The translations under genes and the position numbers were made by a program. Below the pieces are notes generated by a model. It was given only the letters and a program-made list of their open reading frames with translations, searched no databases and had not been told where the DNA came from. Below are positions 16,943-26,145 of a stretch of 55,393 bases of DNA, one piece after another. This DNA comes from a bacterium. Lineage in GTDB: Bacteria; Bdellovibrionota; FAC87; UBA2466. The stretch is taken from the NCBI GenBank assembly GCA_009927045.1, contig RFNT01000117.1, positions 1 through 55,393 on the forward strand. Direction: 5' to 3'. Position 1 is the stretch's first letter; each line of letters begins with the position of its first letter.

Positions 16943-18732
16943 GGCAGACTCCCTTCGATGGGCGGCAGGCGCAGAAGAGCCGGCGCTTGAGCAGTCCATT
17001 CTTCCATATTGATAAATCGATACCCCAATCGCTGAATTCCTTGAATGAGATCAACGATGTGTCTTCCATCTCCTGGATAGTCACCCAGCCCCTCCTCTTG
17101 GTTAGGCAAGACCAGAACTGGGTGGACAAACAACGAGGCCCAGTGATCCCTCAGAACACGATTCCTTCGAGCGGAATCCAACATTTGCGTTGGATTTTGT
17201 GTCATATAGACCTGTTCATTCAGAAACGGCTGAATATTTCCTAAGTTCTCTGGAAGGAGTCGTTGGCCATACACATCTCCCCAGATTTCGTATGGAAACA
17301 TCTGCCCACTGGGTAGGAGATTTTCAGGGTAGCTCACACGGAGATCATTCAAGTATCGCCACCGTTGAGCAGCACCCGCAGCACCCGCAGCACCCGCTTG
17401 ATTATATGTTAAGCTGAGCGGAAGGCGCTGTGCTTGCTCTGCTTGGAACGGGAAGTACGTTACCCGCCCGATTCCCCAAGCAAATAGTTGGCCGAAGAGA
17501 ATAAAGTCCAAGGGTGAAGCCTGGTAATGAGGGGTTAACCAAACAGAAGGCAGAACTCCCGCCTTTTCAAAGAGGGTTTGGCCATCTGTTAAACGATTTA
17601 CTACATAGGAAATGGAATCTTCCGGAATGGGCCGATTGTTGACACCATCCCAAAATTCAAAATCATCCCCTGACATGCCATTAAATGGATTTTTTTGCTT
17701 TCCATATTGGTGAGTGACCCCATGAAAAATAATACTGCCTCCCGACTTTTTTGAGTCATTCAGAAACTCAAGAAAGAATGGCCTTTGAAGTAGCGTTACC
17801 ATACTTTCTGCTGGATCATCGACTCTGGATAGAAGAGGGTCTGAAAAGATAGGGATCACCGAGATTCCGAATGGGATTCCACATTTTTCAAAGGTTGTTT
17901 TATAGGCGTTGAGTTGCCACAGCGGGAGATTTGGATGAATGTCTTCAAAGCGTACAATTGCGGGTCGTTCCTGGGGGTAGAGCGGAGGTTCCTGCAGCAA
18001 ATCAAAAAGCAGATCCGTAAGAATGAGATATCGGTCCTTTTCATGCATAAAAGAAAAGGGACTATCTGCAATGAAAAACCTGTTTTTATTTACAATCACA
18101 TATGGGGCTCTTTGCCCAGTGCTAGAATGTTCAGCCCAAGCAAGCACATGGCTTTCTGTTGAGTCCGCCTGTTCTACTTTCAACAAAACCATCTCAAAGG
18201 CGGCTTTGAATTGATCCGGATGTTTTCGATCAAATTCCCCATATTTTTCGAATCGTTCCCCTTTGTATTCAAAATTTTTGAAAAATCCGGGTTTGCCCTT
18301 CGGGTCTTTTTGATCCCAATCGAGTTTTGACAGTCCTTGATAGGATACATTCCACAATCCAAGCAAAACCTCGGGAGCTAGCTTCCAAATGTGATAGCCC
18401 ATCCAAAGCACTTGCTTTTGAGTGGCCACAAAGTCTGACAAGAATGCTGGGGGAATACTGGAATTGAAGTGCGTGCCCAAGTAGACCAGCGCTTCACACT
18501 TTTCAACTTGCCCTGCGCGGTACTTATGAATAGGAAACACAATCTGCTGCCAACGAGGGAAATGCCCGAGCAGGTTTTGAAGAAAGAGAGCATGGATTCT
18601 TCCAATCGGGACACCCCCGCTCTGACCATCCACTTCATCATAAACGATTTGAATGCAAGGGGTTGGATTGAGTCCGTAACTCACTTGAGAAGTCAGCATA
18701 ACCATCCCGAAAATGAACGCCACTTTCATCAT
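16939..18732 (-). CDS. Secreted polysaccharide deacetylase-like protein (DUF2334)
   Basis: 597 residues with signal peptide (MMKVAFIFGMVMLTSQVSYG). The DUF2334 deacetylase-like domain occupies roughly residues 260-560: the metal-site Asp is in AIVRFEDIHP and the His motif in IIFHGVTHQYG. The N-terminal part resembles a Rossmann-like accessory region (ALVYLGTHFNSSIPPAF). It probably removes acetyl groups from the nascent N-acetylhexosamine chain, the role of the PgaB N-terminal domain. The ATG pair at 18732/18729 overlaps the stop of the synthase. A (GAA)3 tripeptide run is encoded by a 9-base tandem repeat. Deacetylase activity of this family is little tested. Confidence 0.8.
   Translation of the reverse strand: MMKVAFIFGMVMLTSQVSYGLNPTPCIQIVYDEVDGQSGGVPIGRIHALFLQNLLGHFPRWQQIVFPIHKYRAGQVEKCEALVYLGTHFNSSIPPAFLSDFVATQKQVLWMGYHIWKLAPEVLLGLWNVSYQGLSKLDWDQKDPKGKPGFFKNFEYKGERFEKYGEFDRKHPDQFKAAFEMVLLKVEQADSTESHVLAWAEHSSTGQRAPYVIVNKNRFFIADSPFSFMHEKDRYLILTDLLFDLLQEPPLYPQERPAIVRFEDIHPNLPLWQLNAYKTTFEKCGIPFGISVIPIFSDPLLSRVDDPAESMVTLLQRPFFLEFLNDSKKSGGSIIFHGVTHQYGKQKNPFNGMSGDDFEFWDGVNNRPIPEDSISYVVNRLTDGQTLFEKAGVLPSVWLTPHYQASPLDFILFGQLFAWGIGRVTYFPFQAEQAQRLPLSLTYNQAGAAGAAGAAQRWRYLNDLRVSYPENLLPSGQMFPYEIWGDVYGQRLLPENLGNIQPFLNEQVYMTQNPTQMLDSARRNRVLRDHWASLFVHPVLVLPNQEEGLGDYPGDGRHIVDLIQGIQRLGYRFINMEEWTAQAPALLRLPPIEGSLP
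17369..17397. repeat. 9-base tandem repeat, three copies
   Basis: GCAGCACCC occurs three times in a row (17369-17395), in frame within the DUF2334 gene and encoding Gly-Ala-Ala repeats on the minus strand. Copy-number change would alter a surface loop without breaking the frame. Confidence 0.8.
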
Positions 18733-20090
18733 AGACTCACCCGAGATGGTGCCATTGCAGTCCCAAAGTTTTTAGGCAGTTCATGCTGGGTTTTTACCCA
18801 GAGGGAGGGCTTCTGCATCCACTGACTCATCCAGTAGTTTTTCAGTGCGCGAAAGCTTGCAAGACCATTCACCCAGACCGAAATGGGATACCTAAGAATC
18901 ACCCAAAGAGCCTGGCGACGTCCATATATCTTTGCTGCCGAAGTGGCACGGTGAAAGAGCCGATTGAGAATCACCAGGATATTACAAAAAAGTAGCGCCT
19001 TCAGAGCCCGTGGGTTGGGGGCCAAGTCAATGACCCCCAACAAAAGCGTCGGCAAGAGCAGGAATCCGCAAAATCCAGCACTGTTTCCCAGGAGAGCTTT
19101 TCTGTCTCTGAGCAGGAAGATTCGATTGGTCAAATTCCCAAACCAACCTAAGTGTGTTGGAGATTGGAGTGTAATCCCCTCAGTCCATCTCGCCTTTTGA
19201 CGAACAGCCATTCCTACCGAATTGGGAAAAAACTCACGGGTAGCTACCCAATTTTTTTCACCAGAACGTTCCTGGTAAAAATGGCACGCAAACACCTGGC
19301 GCAGGCCCAGACTAAAAGCTCTGATACCGAGTAAGTAATCCTCCGTTAAACACTGGGACTCGAGTAGCTTTCCTCCCGTGGCTTGAACCATTTTTTCCAA
19401 AGCAGCACGGGTGATTGCCATTCCGACCCCAGCAGATGGCACGGACGCACAAAGCCGATTCCGACACAAAAGTTCTCGGGTATGCGCTTCTGCAAATTCA
19501 TCCATATAAGACGCACCTACAGAAAATGAGCGAGGAACCTGCAGCGAAAAGACAGGAAGCTGAATGAAGTCGTAGTCATTAGAATATTTATTGATCAAAG
19601 CCAAAGAGCGGGGATGGATGATGTCTTCGGCATCCTGAAACACAAAAATATCAAAAAGAGACTTGGTTTCCTTTCGCAGTTGATCCACCATTTCATTGAG
19701 TAAATGGCCTTTGGAGGTCGGACCCGGAATAGAACTCAGCAGTATCCGGATTTGGGGGTTCTGCAGCTGTGCTTGGGTGACTGCTTGTAAAGTGGGCCAG
19801 TCATTCGGATAACATCCCACAAATATTTGATAGTTTTTGTAGTGAATGTGCTGGCTATTCCCCAACAGCATTTGGGTAATAACACTCTCCTCACGCCATG
19901 TTGGGATGAGAATAGCGATTTTCCGTTCTGGTTGCGCTTGTATTTCAAACCAGTCTTTTTGTGTGAGAGCCTGAGGGCGTATTTTGTGCCAGAAAATGAG
20001 ATAATCAATCCAGAGGCTGTCTAAATTCCAGACCAAGTAAACCAGTGACAAACTGATGAAGGCCCATTGAAATCCAGTAAGCTCAGTCAT
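18729..20090 (-). CDS. NfrB-like processive glycosyltransferase, lacking the c-di-GMP-binding C-terminus
   Basis: 453-residue GT2 membrane synthase. It matches the NfrB (N4 glycan receptor) family along its whole length: IPTWREESVI, FVGCYPNDWPT, PGPTSKGHLLNEM, FQDAEDIIHP (the DxD-type site), YMDEFAEAHTRELL, VPSAGVGMAITRAAL, CLTEDYLLGIRA and the QxxRW-type motif AVRQKARWTEGI, then LLRDRKALLGN. Helices flank the catalytic domain. E. coli NfrB polymerises ManNAc and has a C-terminal MshEN-type c-di-GMP receptor of about 270 residues; this protein stops at KTQHELP, just before that part. ATGA overlaps join it to both neighbours. Function is a confident family inference; product identity is less sure. 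Confidence 0.88.
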   Translation of the reverse strand: MTELTGFQWAFISLSLVYLVWNLDSLWIDYLIFWHKIRPQALTQKDWFEIQAQPERKIAILIPTWREESVITQMLLGNSQHIHYKNYQIFVGCYPNDWPTLQAVTQAQLQNPQIRILLSSIPGPTSKGHLLNEMVDQLRKETKSLFDIFVFQDAEDIIHPRSLALINKYSNDYDFIQLPVFSLQVPRSFSVGASYMDEFAEAHTRELLCRNRLCASVPSAGVGMAITRAALEKMVQATGGKLLESQCLTEDYLLGIRAFSLGLRQVFACHFYQERSGEKNWVATREFFPNSVGMAVRQKARWTEGITLQSPTHLGWFGNLTNRIFLLRDRKALLGNSAGFCGFLLLPTLLLGVIDLAPNPRALKALLFCNILVILNRLFHRATSAAKIYGRRQALWVILRYPISVWVNGLASFRALKNYWMSQWMQKPSLWVKTQHELPKNFGTAMAPSRVSL

Positions 20091-20782
20091 AGAAATCCCC
20101 CCACTGTTGCAAGCAGACGGAATCCTTCAAAACCCGAATCTTGGAACGAAATCACATGAGCAGCTGAGACAGCAGCACAAAAACTCTGTTCACACACCCT
20201 CAAGCGAACACTGGGGCGAATTCCCGATTGGATATTAGATGGGCCGCCTCCTTGCCAGAGCGACCAAAATGGCTCGAGATAGAGATCCGTAGACCCATTT
20301 GCAAGCATCTGAACTTGGATGCCCACACGAGAGAGCGCCTGAACACCCCAAAAGGCGTCTTCCTCTACCGCCATCAACACTTCGGAATAGGGCTCCAAAA
20401 AAACTGCCCAAAGGGATTGGGGTGCTAATTTCCAACTTAAAGTGTCGCCGAAGGCCGTTAAAAAGCGCCATTGGGATTTTGTCTTCATGCGATGTTCAGC
20501 AAAACACCTGAGATGTGGCACGCTCCAGGAAACTCCGGGTGCAAAGTAAGGCTCCCAATTTCCTGTGGGACCCACCGACATTTCTGCCCCCGCTTGAAGA
20601 AAGGGTTGAACACTTTGTTCGGGAAATAATGACATTCGTGCAAACGTACCGGAGTGAAATGGCTGAACTTGAGCCTCCAGAACACCTTCGCTATAAAACT
20701 CGGTTCTCACTGCAGCAGCGCTTCCCTCTATTTGATAGATCGCTAGAAACCCAAGGAGTATTTTTTTTACGTGGTTTGCCAT
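20087..20782 (-). CDS. NfrA C-terminal-domain-like outer membrane protein
   Basis: About 231 residues. A likely signal peptide (MANHVKKILLGFLAIYQIEG, cleavage after the SAAA) precedes a beta-strand-rich body with alternating aromatic residues and a final strand ending LLATVGGFL, all typical of a small outer-membrane barrel. It resembles the C-terminal barrel of NfrA/YaiO-type proteins but lacks the large TPR part of E. coli NfrA. It is the first gene of the exopolysaccharide operon and overlaps the synthase start by four bases. The start is uncertain: ATG at 20782 or TTG at 20800, neither with a strong ribosome site. Confidence 0.65.
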   Translation of the reverse strand: MANHVKKILLGFLAIYQIEGSAAAVRTEFYSEGVLEAQVQPFHSGTFARMSLFPEQSVQPFLQAGAEMSVGPTGNWEPYFAPGVSWSVPHLRCFAEHRMKTKSQWRFLTAFGDTLSWKLAPQSLWAVFLEPYSEVLMAVEEDAFWGVQALSRVGIQVQMLANGSTDLYLEPFWSLWQGGGPSNIQSGIRPSVRLRVCEQSFCAAVSAAHVISFQDSGFEGFRLLATVGGFL

Positions 20783-20940
20783 CAAAAGAAGAGAGTGCAA
20801 CCCCTATGCCTGAGGGGATTGCGCCGCAAGTGCTGAGACAAAACTGCTTTTTGCAACTTCTCCATTTCATGTCGCGATCCGGAACAGGATCAACTGAGCC
20901 CAGCACCCCTCTGGTATGTGGGTTGCACGTTGTCCCCCAC

Positions 20941-21483
20941 ATGGCTCGACGAAAAAAAACTCGAAGTGGGGCAGAAATTCGAAGCCTAGTAGGTGCCAAA
21001 AGATTTCAGGAACCCATCTGGTGGCTCGCTGTTCTACACAAAAATCAGGTCCAAATTTTTTCCTTCTCACCCATTGAGCATCAACTCTGCCCATTATGGA
21101 AACGAGAAGAAAAAGACTTTCACGACCTCATCGCTCGTCGGTTGCGAGGGTCTGCCGGACGAACTCAAGAGAGTTTTTCCTGGAGTGCAGGAGGTCATCA
21201 AACAGGACATCGCCGCCACAGTTATTCCTCGGCTACACCCCCCAAAAAAAGAGCCTCTCAAACTTTACTAGCGGCAGGAGCGCATTTTGTGAAACAGGAA
21301 TATAGAAAGCGAAAATTTGATCATCTCGCTCTCGTCGCTAACCCTGCTGTTTACGGAACCTTCAAAGAACTCTTAGGCGCCCGTTTAGCTAAAAAAGTCA
21401 CTTTACATGCTCCAGCACTTCCCAATTACTTAAGTTCCCGTCAGCAGGAAAAGCAGTTGCTTTCCTTGATGGCAACCGAATGA
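20941..21483 (+). CDS. Host-attachment/BaeRF-family protein
   Basis: About 180 residues from the ATG at 20941. Resembles the 'protein required for attachment to host cells' family, related to archaeal release-factor eRF1 domains: WWLAVLHKNQVQIFSF at the start, GSAGRTQES in the middle and the ending FDHLALVANPAVYGTFKELL with a final ...KKVTLHAPALPNYL. Cellular role is poorly known; members cluster with stress and ribosome-rescue genes. Here it is followed by DUF2267 and ftsH. An upstream extension of the frame to 20515 would overlap the NfrA-like gene on the other strand, so I reject it. No clear ribosome site supports the start. Confidence 0.65.
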   Translation: MARRKKTRSGAEIRSLVGAKRFQEPIWWLAVLHKNQVQIFSFSPIEHQLCPLWKREEKDFHDLIARRLRGSAGRTQESFSWSAGGHQTGHRRHSYSSATPPKKRASQTLLAAGAHFVKQEYRKRKFDHLALVANPAVYGTFKELLGARLAKKVTLHAPALPNYLSSRQQEKQLLSLMATE

Positions 21484-21496
21484 GAAAGGACACTCC

Positions 21497-21934
21497 ATGA
21501 CGAGTCTCGAATCCAATCTAGAAAAATCCTATATCTGGCTCAATTTTCTCCAAGCCGAACTCAACATGCCCAAGAAAACTGATGCCTATAAGCTGCTTAA
21601 AGTAGTCTTGCACGAATTGAGAGATCGCCTTCCGGTGAACGAAGCCGCACAACTCGGAGCACAACTCCCCATGCTCATTCGTGGGCTCTATTATGAGGGG
21701 TTTCGACCCAAAGAGGTGAGCCGTAAAGACAAGAGCTTAGATCCTTTTCTTAAAGCCGTTGAAAAGAAAATGCCTCGTTTTTATCCGAAGCCCCCCAGCG
21801 AACTGCTTCGAGGGGTGTTTTCACTGCTCAATGAGTACGTAAGTCCTGGTGAAATTCAAGATGTGAAATCTTGCTTCAGCCAAGAAGTTCGGGATTTTTG
21901 GCCAGTGCCTTCAAAAAAGAAAAAAGCTGCTTAA
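21497..21934 (+). CDS. DUF2267 protein
   Basis: 145 residues, all alpha, matching DUF2267: IWLNFLQAELNMPKKTDAYKLLKVVLHELRDRLP, then EAAQLGAQLPMLIRGLYYEGF and a second helical half ending in a Lys-rich tail. Function unknown; in many genomes it accompanies BaeRF-type and stress genes. The ribosome site AAAGGA precedes the ATG. Its stop directly abuts the ftsH start (TAAATG), so the two are translationally coupled. Confidence 0.85.
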   Translation: MTSLESNLEKSYIWLNFLQAELNMPKKTDAYKLLKVVLHELRDRLPVNEAAQLGAQLPMLIRGLYYEGFRPKEVSRKDKSLDPFLKAVEKKMPRFYPKPPSELLRGVFSLLNEYVSPGEIQDVKSCFSQEVRDFWPVPSKKKKAA

Positions 21935-23768
21935 ATGAAAAAACCCCAGCATCTCAAGAGTCCAATCCCCTTTTTTTTGGTGATTTTCGGCATCTTTCTT
22001 TTTTTAAATGTGTGGGTTAGCAAACAAGTCACTACTGCTATCCCCTACAGCGAGTTCCTCACACACGTTCAAACAGGAAAATTGAAGCAAGTGAGGATTT
22101 CCAAAGACACCCTGCTGGGAGAACGACTTGAGCCGGACTCTTCAGGCAAACGACTCTTCACCACCCAACGAGTTGACGATCCGAGTTTGATAGGCTTACT
22201 GCGAGAAAAAAATATCAGCTTCACTGCAGAGCCAGAAATGGGGGTCTGGATGAAAATCCTGCTTTGGTCGATCCCACTCGTTCTTTTGATTCGATTCGGT
22301 AGCCTCCTCTTCCGTCAAGGATTGGGAGATTCCCGCAGGGGCATTTTGGGCCTCACTCGGTCACGAGCAAAGCTTTTTGTAGAAAAAGGATATCACGACA
22401 ACATTTGAGGATGTAGCCGGCGTGACCGAAGCAAAAGAAGAGTTGAGAGAAATCGTACAGTTCTTGGCAGATCCTCGACAGTTCACTCGGTTGGGTGGCC
22501 GAGCGCCCAAAGGCGTTTTGTTAGTCGGTCCTCCTGGGACGGGAAAAACCCTTTTAGCCCGAGCGATTGCGGGAGAAGCTAAAGTCCCTTTTCTTTCTAT
22601 CAATGGCTCGGAATTTATTGAAATGTTTGTGGGCCTCGGAGCCGCCCGAGTTCGTGATTTATTCCAACAAGCTCGCGACCTGGCCCCTTGTATCTTATTT
22701 ATTGATGAAATTGATGCCGTAGGAAAAGTGCGCGCGGGAGCAATCCTGACTGGCGGCAATGAAGAAAAGGAACAAACCCTGGGACAACTCCTTGCAGAGA
22801 TGGATGGCTTTGATAGTTCTAAGGGCGTAATTATTTTGGCAGCTACCAACCGTCCTGAAATTTTAGACCCAGCCCTTTTAAGAGCTGGCCGTTTTGATCG
22901 CCAAGTACTTATTGATAATCCCGATCAGCGAGGCCGACTGCAGATCTTGCAAGTCCACTGCAAAAACATTAAAGCAGATCCCCAGCTTTCGCTTGAGCAT
23001 ATTGCTTCCCTCACTCCTGGATTTTCTGGTGCTGACTTGGCGAATTTGGTCAATGAAGCAGCTCTCTTTGCTGTTAGACGCAACGGGGATTTGGTCACGG
23101 AAAGTGATTTCGACCATGCCATTGAGCGGATAGTTGCTGGATTAGAGCAACGCTCAAAAATTATGCATCCGGAAGAAAAGCGACGGATTGCTTTCCACGA
23201 AATGGGACACGCAACCGTTTCCCTCACTCTCGGACCTTCTGAGAAAGTCCATAAAGTCAGTATTGTCCCTCGGGGACTCGGGGCCTTGGGCTATACTATC
23301 CGCCGCCCCACAGAAGACCGATACTTGATGGACGAGCATGAAATGCTCAAAAAAATTGCAGTTCTTTTAGGTGGACGTGCGGCCGAGGTTCTTTTTCTAA
23401 AATCAACGTCCACTGGCGCAGCAGATGACTTAGTCAAAGCAACCGATCTCGCTCGAGCGATGGTCACTCGATTTGGGATGAGTGAAGCCATCGGGCTCAG
23501 TGTTCTTGAAGAAAAAGAACTAACTTATTTAGCCTCCCCACAGCTTCCTCGAATTTCCCCCTACAGTGAAGAAACCGCAAAAAGTATCGATCACGAAGTC
23601 AAAAGTATTTTAGAAAAGGGATTACGTTTAGCTTTGAAAGAACTCAATACCTATAGAACCTTCATTGAACAGGGAGCTCTCGAGCTGATTCGAAAAGAAA
23701 CGTTAGAGGAAGAAGATGTAGTTCAGTTGTGGGATCAGCACGTTCAATCTGCAAAAGTCAGTGCATAA
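21935..23768 (+). CDS. ftsH: ATP-dependent zinc metalloprotease FtsH, frameshifted as sequenced
   Basis: Membrane AAA+ protease of about 610 residues. Two transmembrane helices flank a periplasmic part (residues 15-125). The AAA domain has Walker A GPPGTGKT, Walker [13 protein letters not shown] and the arginine-finger region; the peptidase has HEMGH (zinc site) and the later Asp in [15 protein letters not shown]. The frame breaks near 22388, ahead of the AAA domain: KLFVEK continues in the other frame as [20 protein letters not shown]. Removing one A from the A5 run at GTAGAAAAAGG restores it. Probably an indel error. It could be a second, stress-linked FtsH, given its DUF2267/BaeRF neighbours and a C-terminus shorter than usual. 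Confidence 0.88.
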
Positions 23769-23776
23769 CCCTAGCT

Positions 23777-24850
23777 TCAGACTGGAAACGACATCGAAAA
23801 AGAAGTACCTTCTCCTTCCTTAGATAAGCACTCAATGGTTCCTCCATGAGCTTGAACCACTTGTTTAACGATAAAAAGCCCCAGGCCCAACCCAGAAACC
23901 GTTTTTTCGGTTTCAGAGCTTCGATGAAATGGAGCAAAGATGTTTTCTTGTTCGCTCTGTGACATTCCCGGTCCATTATCTGAAAACACTATTTTCAATA
24001 CTGAGTTTTCCTCTTTTAAAACAACACGGACTGTGGAACCTGGTGCATACTTCGTCACATTACTGATGAGGTTAATAAATACTTGCTCCATTCTAAAGGG
24101 ATCACATTTGAGCCATGGAGACCCCTCCTGTTCACACACTAGAGTACAACCTGCTGATTTTAATAGCGGTCTATATTCTTCAATCACTTGTTGAATCACC
24201 TCTTGAAGATCACAGTCTCTAAGTTGAAGTTGCAACGCTCCTCGAGCGCCTCGAGTGATATCTAATAATGACTCTACCAAGCGGGTAAGACGTAGGATCT
24301 GCGTGTCCATCGACTTCAGCGCTGTTTTTAAGGACACAGCTGACTTTGTGGAATCCTGCCTTTGAAGCAGTTGCAGCTGAAGTTTCAAAGCCGTGATAGG
24401 GGTTTTCAACTCGTGTGAAGCAATGGAAAAAAAATCATCTCGAGCCTGAATCGCAAGACCCAACGTTTTTTTACTTTCTAAGGCATCGTCATTTGCAATC
24501 TGGAGTGCTTTGAGCGCCCTGTTTTTTAGTCGTAGCGAATTTTTTTCACGCCCAATCAATATTCCAAAAAGAATCCCAAAAAACACAAAGAGGGGAACTT
24601 CCCAAACTTGGGTGGATGGAATTATTTGCCAATACAAAGTAAACCAACACCCTAACACCACACTTAAAATACCGGCTCCTATACCCCCAAACCAAACACT
24701 GAAAAATCCTGCAGGATAAAGAAAAAAGAAAGGGTGTTCATAGAAAGCTTGGTTTGCCGCGCTTCCTAAATACAGTGCTAAAGCCGTCAGTCCTACTGCG
24801 AGCGAGTAACTCTTAAATAGCTGAAAAATATAATAATTTTTTGTGGGCAC
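23777..24850 (-). CDS. Membrane histidine kinase with DUF4118-like sensor region
   Basis: 357 residues. A four-helix membrane region (about 15-105) resembles the DUF4118/KdpD-type segment (LYPAGFFSVWFGGIGAG). It is followed by a coiled linker, HisKA with IASHELKTPITALK and a HATPase domain with N-box NLISNVTKYAP, DNGPGM and GLGLGLFIVKQV. GTG start at 24850. Convergent with ftsH, with only eight bases between. No response regulator adjoins it; the orphan receiver at 10554 is a candidate partner by type only. The H-box is strikingly like that of the small protein at 11152. Confidence 0.9.
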   Translation of the reverse strand: MPTKNYYIFQLFKSYSLAVGLTALALYLGSAANQAFYEHPFFFLYPAGFFSVWFGGIGAGILSVVLGCWFTLYWQIIPSTQVWEVPLFVFFGILFGILIGREKNSLRLKNRALKALQIANDDALESKKTLGLAIQARDDFFSIASHELKTPITALKLQLQLLQRQDSTKSAVSLKTALKSMDTQILRLTRLVESLLDITRGARGALQLQLRDCDLQEVIQQVIEEYRPLLKSAGCTLVCEQEGSPWLKCDPFRMEQVFINLISNVTKYAPGSTVRVVLKEENSVLKIVFSDNGPGMSQSEQENIFAPFHRSSETEKTVSGLGLGLFIVKQVVQAHGGTIECLSKEGEGTSFSMSFPV

Positions 24851-24902
24851 AGCAGGAACTTAGGCTTTTTACTGCTGTGTGTCAATGCCTATTTACGACT
24901 TT

Positions 24903-26135
24903 TTAGTTCGTGTACTGCCCTTCATCCAACTGGCGTTCTGCTTTTGCAACTACACAAGCCACCACCGCATCTCCGGTCACATTGACTGCAGTTCGAGACA
25001 TGTCCAAAAACCGGTCGACTGCCATAATGATCCCAATGCCTTCCACGGGCAGTCCCACTTGCTGAAACACCATTGCCAACATAATGAGTCCCACTCCAGG
25101 AACCCCAGCAGTCCCAATCGATGCCAAAGTGGCCGTAAAAATCACTACGATGTTTTGGTAGAATGTCAGTGGAACTCCGTACACTTGCGCAACAAAGACA
25201 GTGGCCACGCCTTGCATAATTGCAGTCCCGTCCATATTGATCGTAGCTCCCAATGGAATCACAAAAGAAGCAATGGAGTTGGGCACGCCCAATTTTTTTT
25301 CTACCGTCTCTAAACTCACGGGAATAGTGGCATTACTGCTAGAAGTACTGAATGCAAAAAACATGACCCGACTGAATTTTTTGATAAAACTCAGAGGGCT
25401 CAGCCCTCCAAAAAGCTTTAAAACGGCGGAATATACAAAAGCAAAATGAATGCAAAGTGCAAAAAGCACGGTAAAAAAGTATTTCCCCAGCGGAACAATG
25501 ACTTCAAAACCCTGCTGAGAAAATACTTTTGCAATTAAGCAAAAAACACCTATGGGTGAAAAACTAATCACAATATCCACAAGCTTCATAAGAATTTCAT
25601 TCAAGTCTGAAAACAGCGAAAGGATGCGCTCTCCAGACTTCCCTGAGAGACTGATTGCCGCCCCTAAAAACAGAGAAAAAAGAATGATTGGGAGCATATC
25701 GGCTTGCGCAAAGGCTTCTATTGGATTTCTAGGAAACATTTGAACGATGGTTTCAATTAAAGAGGGGGCCTGTTGTGGGGTAAAACTGGATTGGGTTTGG
25801 AGTTTGAATCCATCTCCTGGACGAATGAGCCAAGCCATGATCAAACCAATCGTCACAGCGACTAATGTGGTCCCTATGAATAGCCCAACCGCTCGTCCTC
25901 CCACGCGCCCCAATTTTTTGATATCGCCTAAACCAGCAACTCCACACACTAAAGACACAAAAACGACGGGAACCACCAACATTTGGAGGAGGCGGAGGAA
26001 AATCTCTCCTCCCACGGATAAAATCCCCTCCACCAGGAATCCTTGCACTGCAGGAAAAAGGTTCAAAAGCCACTGGTGAAGGATCAATCCTGTCAACGCT
26101 CCGAGCCCAAGCCCGATGAAGATTTTCTTCGTCAT
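24903..26135 (-). CDS. Dicarboxylate/glutamate:cation symporter (DAACS family)
   Basis: 410 residues from the ATG at 26135. Sodium/proton-coupled transporter of the GltP/DctA family. Hallmarks are the serine-rich stretch AFSTSSSNATIPVSLE, the NMDGT motif in ATINMDGTAIMQG and AVDRFLDMSRTAVNVTGD near the end, which contains substrate-contact Asp and Asn positions. About eight helices plus re-entrant loops. Substrate (aspartate, glutamate or C4-dicarboxylate) cannot be fixed. Divergent from the tolC gene at 26168 across only 32 bases. No ribosome site is obvious. Confidence 0.92.
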   Translation of the reverse strand: MTKKIFIGLGLGALTGLILHQWLLNLFPAVQGFLVEGILSVGGEIFLRLLQMLVVPVVFVSLVCGVAGLGDIKKLGRVGGRAVGLFIGTTLVAVTIGLIMAWLIRPGDGFKLQTQSSFTPQQAPSLIETIVQMFPRNPIEAFAQADMLPIILFSLFLGAAISLSGKSGERILSLFSDLNEILMKLVDIVISFSPIGVFCLIAKVFSQQGFEVIVPLGKYFFTVLFALCIHFAFVYSAVLKLFGGLSPLSFIKKFSRVMFFAFSTSSSNATIPVSLETVEKKLGVPNSIASFVIPLGATINMDGTAIMQGVATVFVAQVYGVPLTFYQNIVVIFTATLASIGTAGVPGVGLIMLAMVFQQVGLPVEGIGIIMAVDRFLDMSRTAVNVTGDAVVACVVAKAERQLDEGQYTN

Positions 26136-26145
26136 AGGGCGACAG

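Noticed and set aside
20847-20862. Sigma54-type promoter (TGG...TTGCA on the minus strand) ahead of the exopolysaccharide operon
   Set aside because: The GG-GC spacing is about three bases too short for a -24/-12 promoter, so the neighbouring NtrC-type gene cannot be linked to the operon on this evidence.
20515-20940. Upstream extension of the BaeRF-like gene
   Set aside because: Overlaps the NfrA-like gene on the other strand and has no similarity to the host-attachment family.
22361-22849. 162-residue open frame on the - strand
   Set aside because: Antisense to the conserved AAA domain of ftsH; low-complexity Ser/Pro-rich product.
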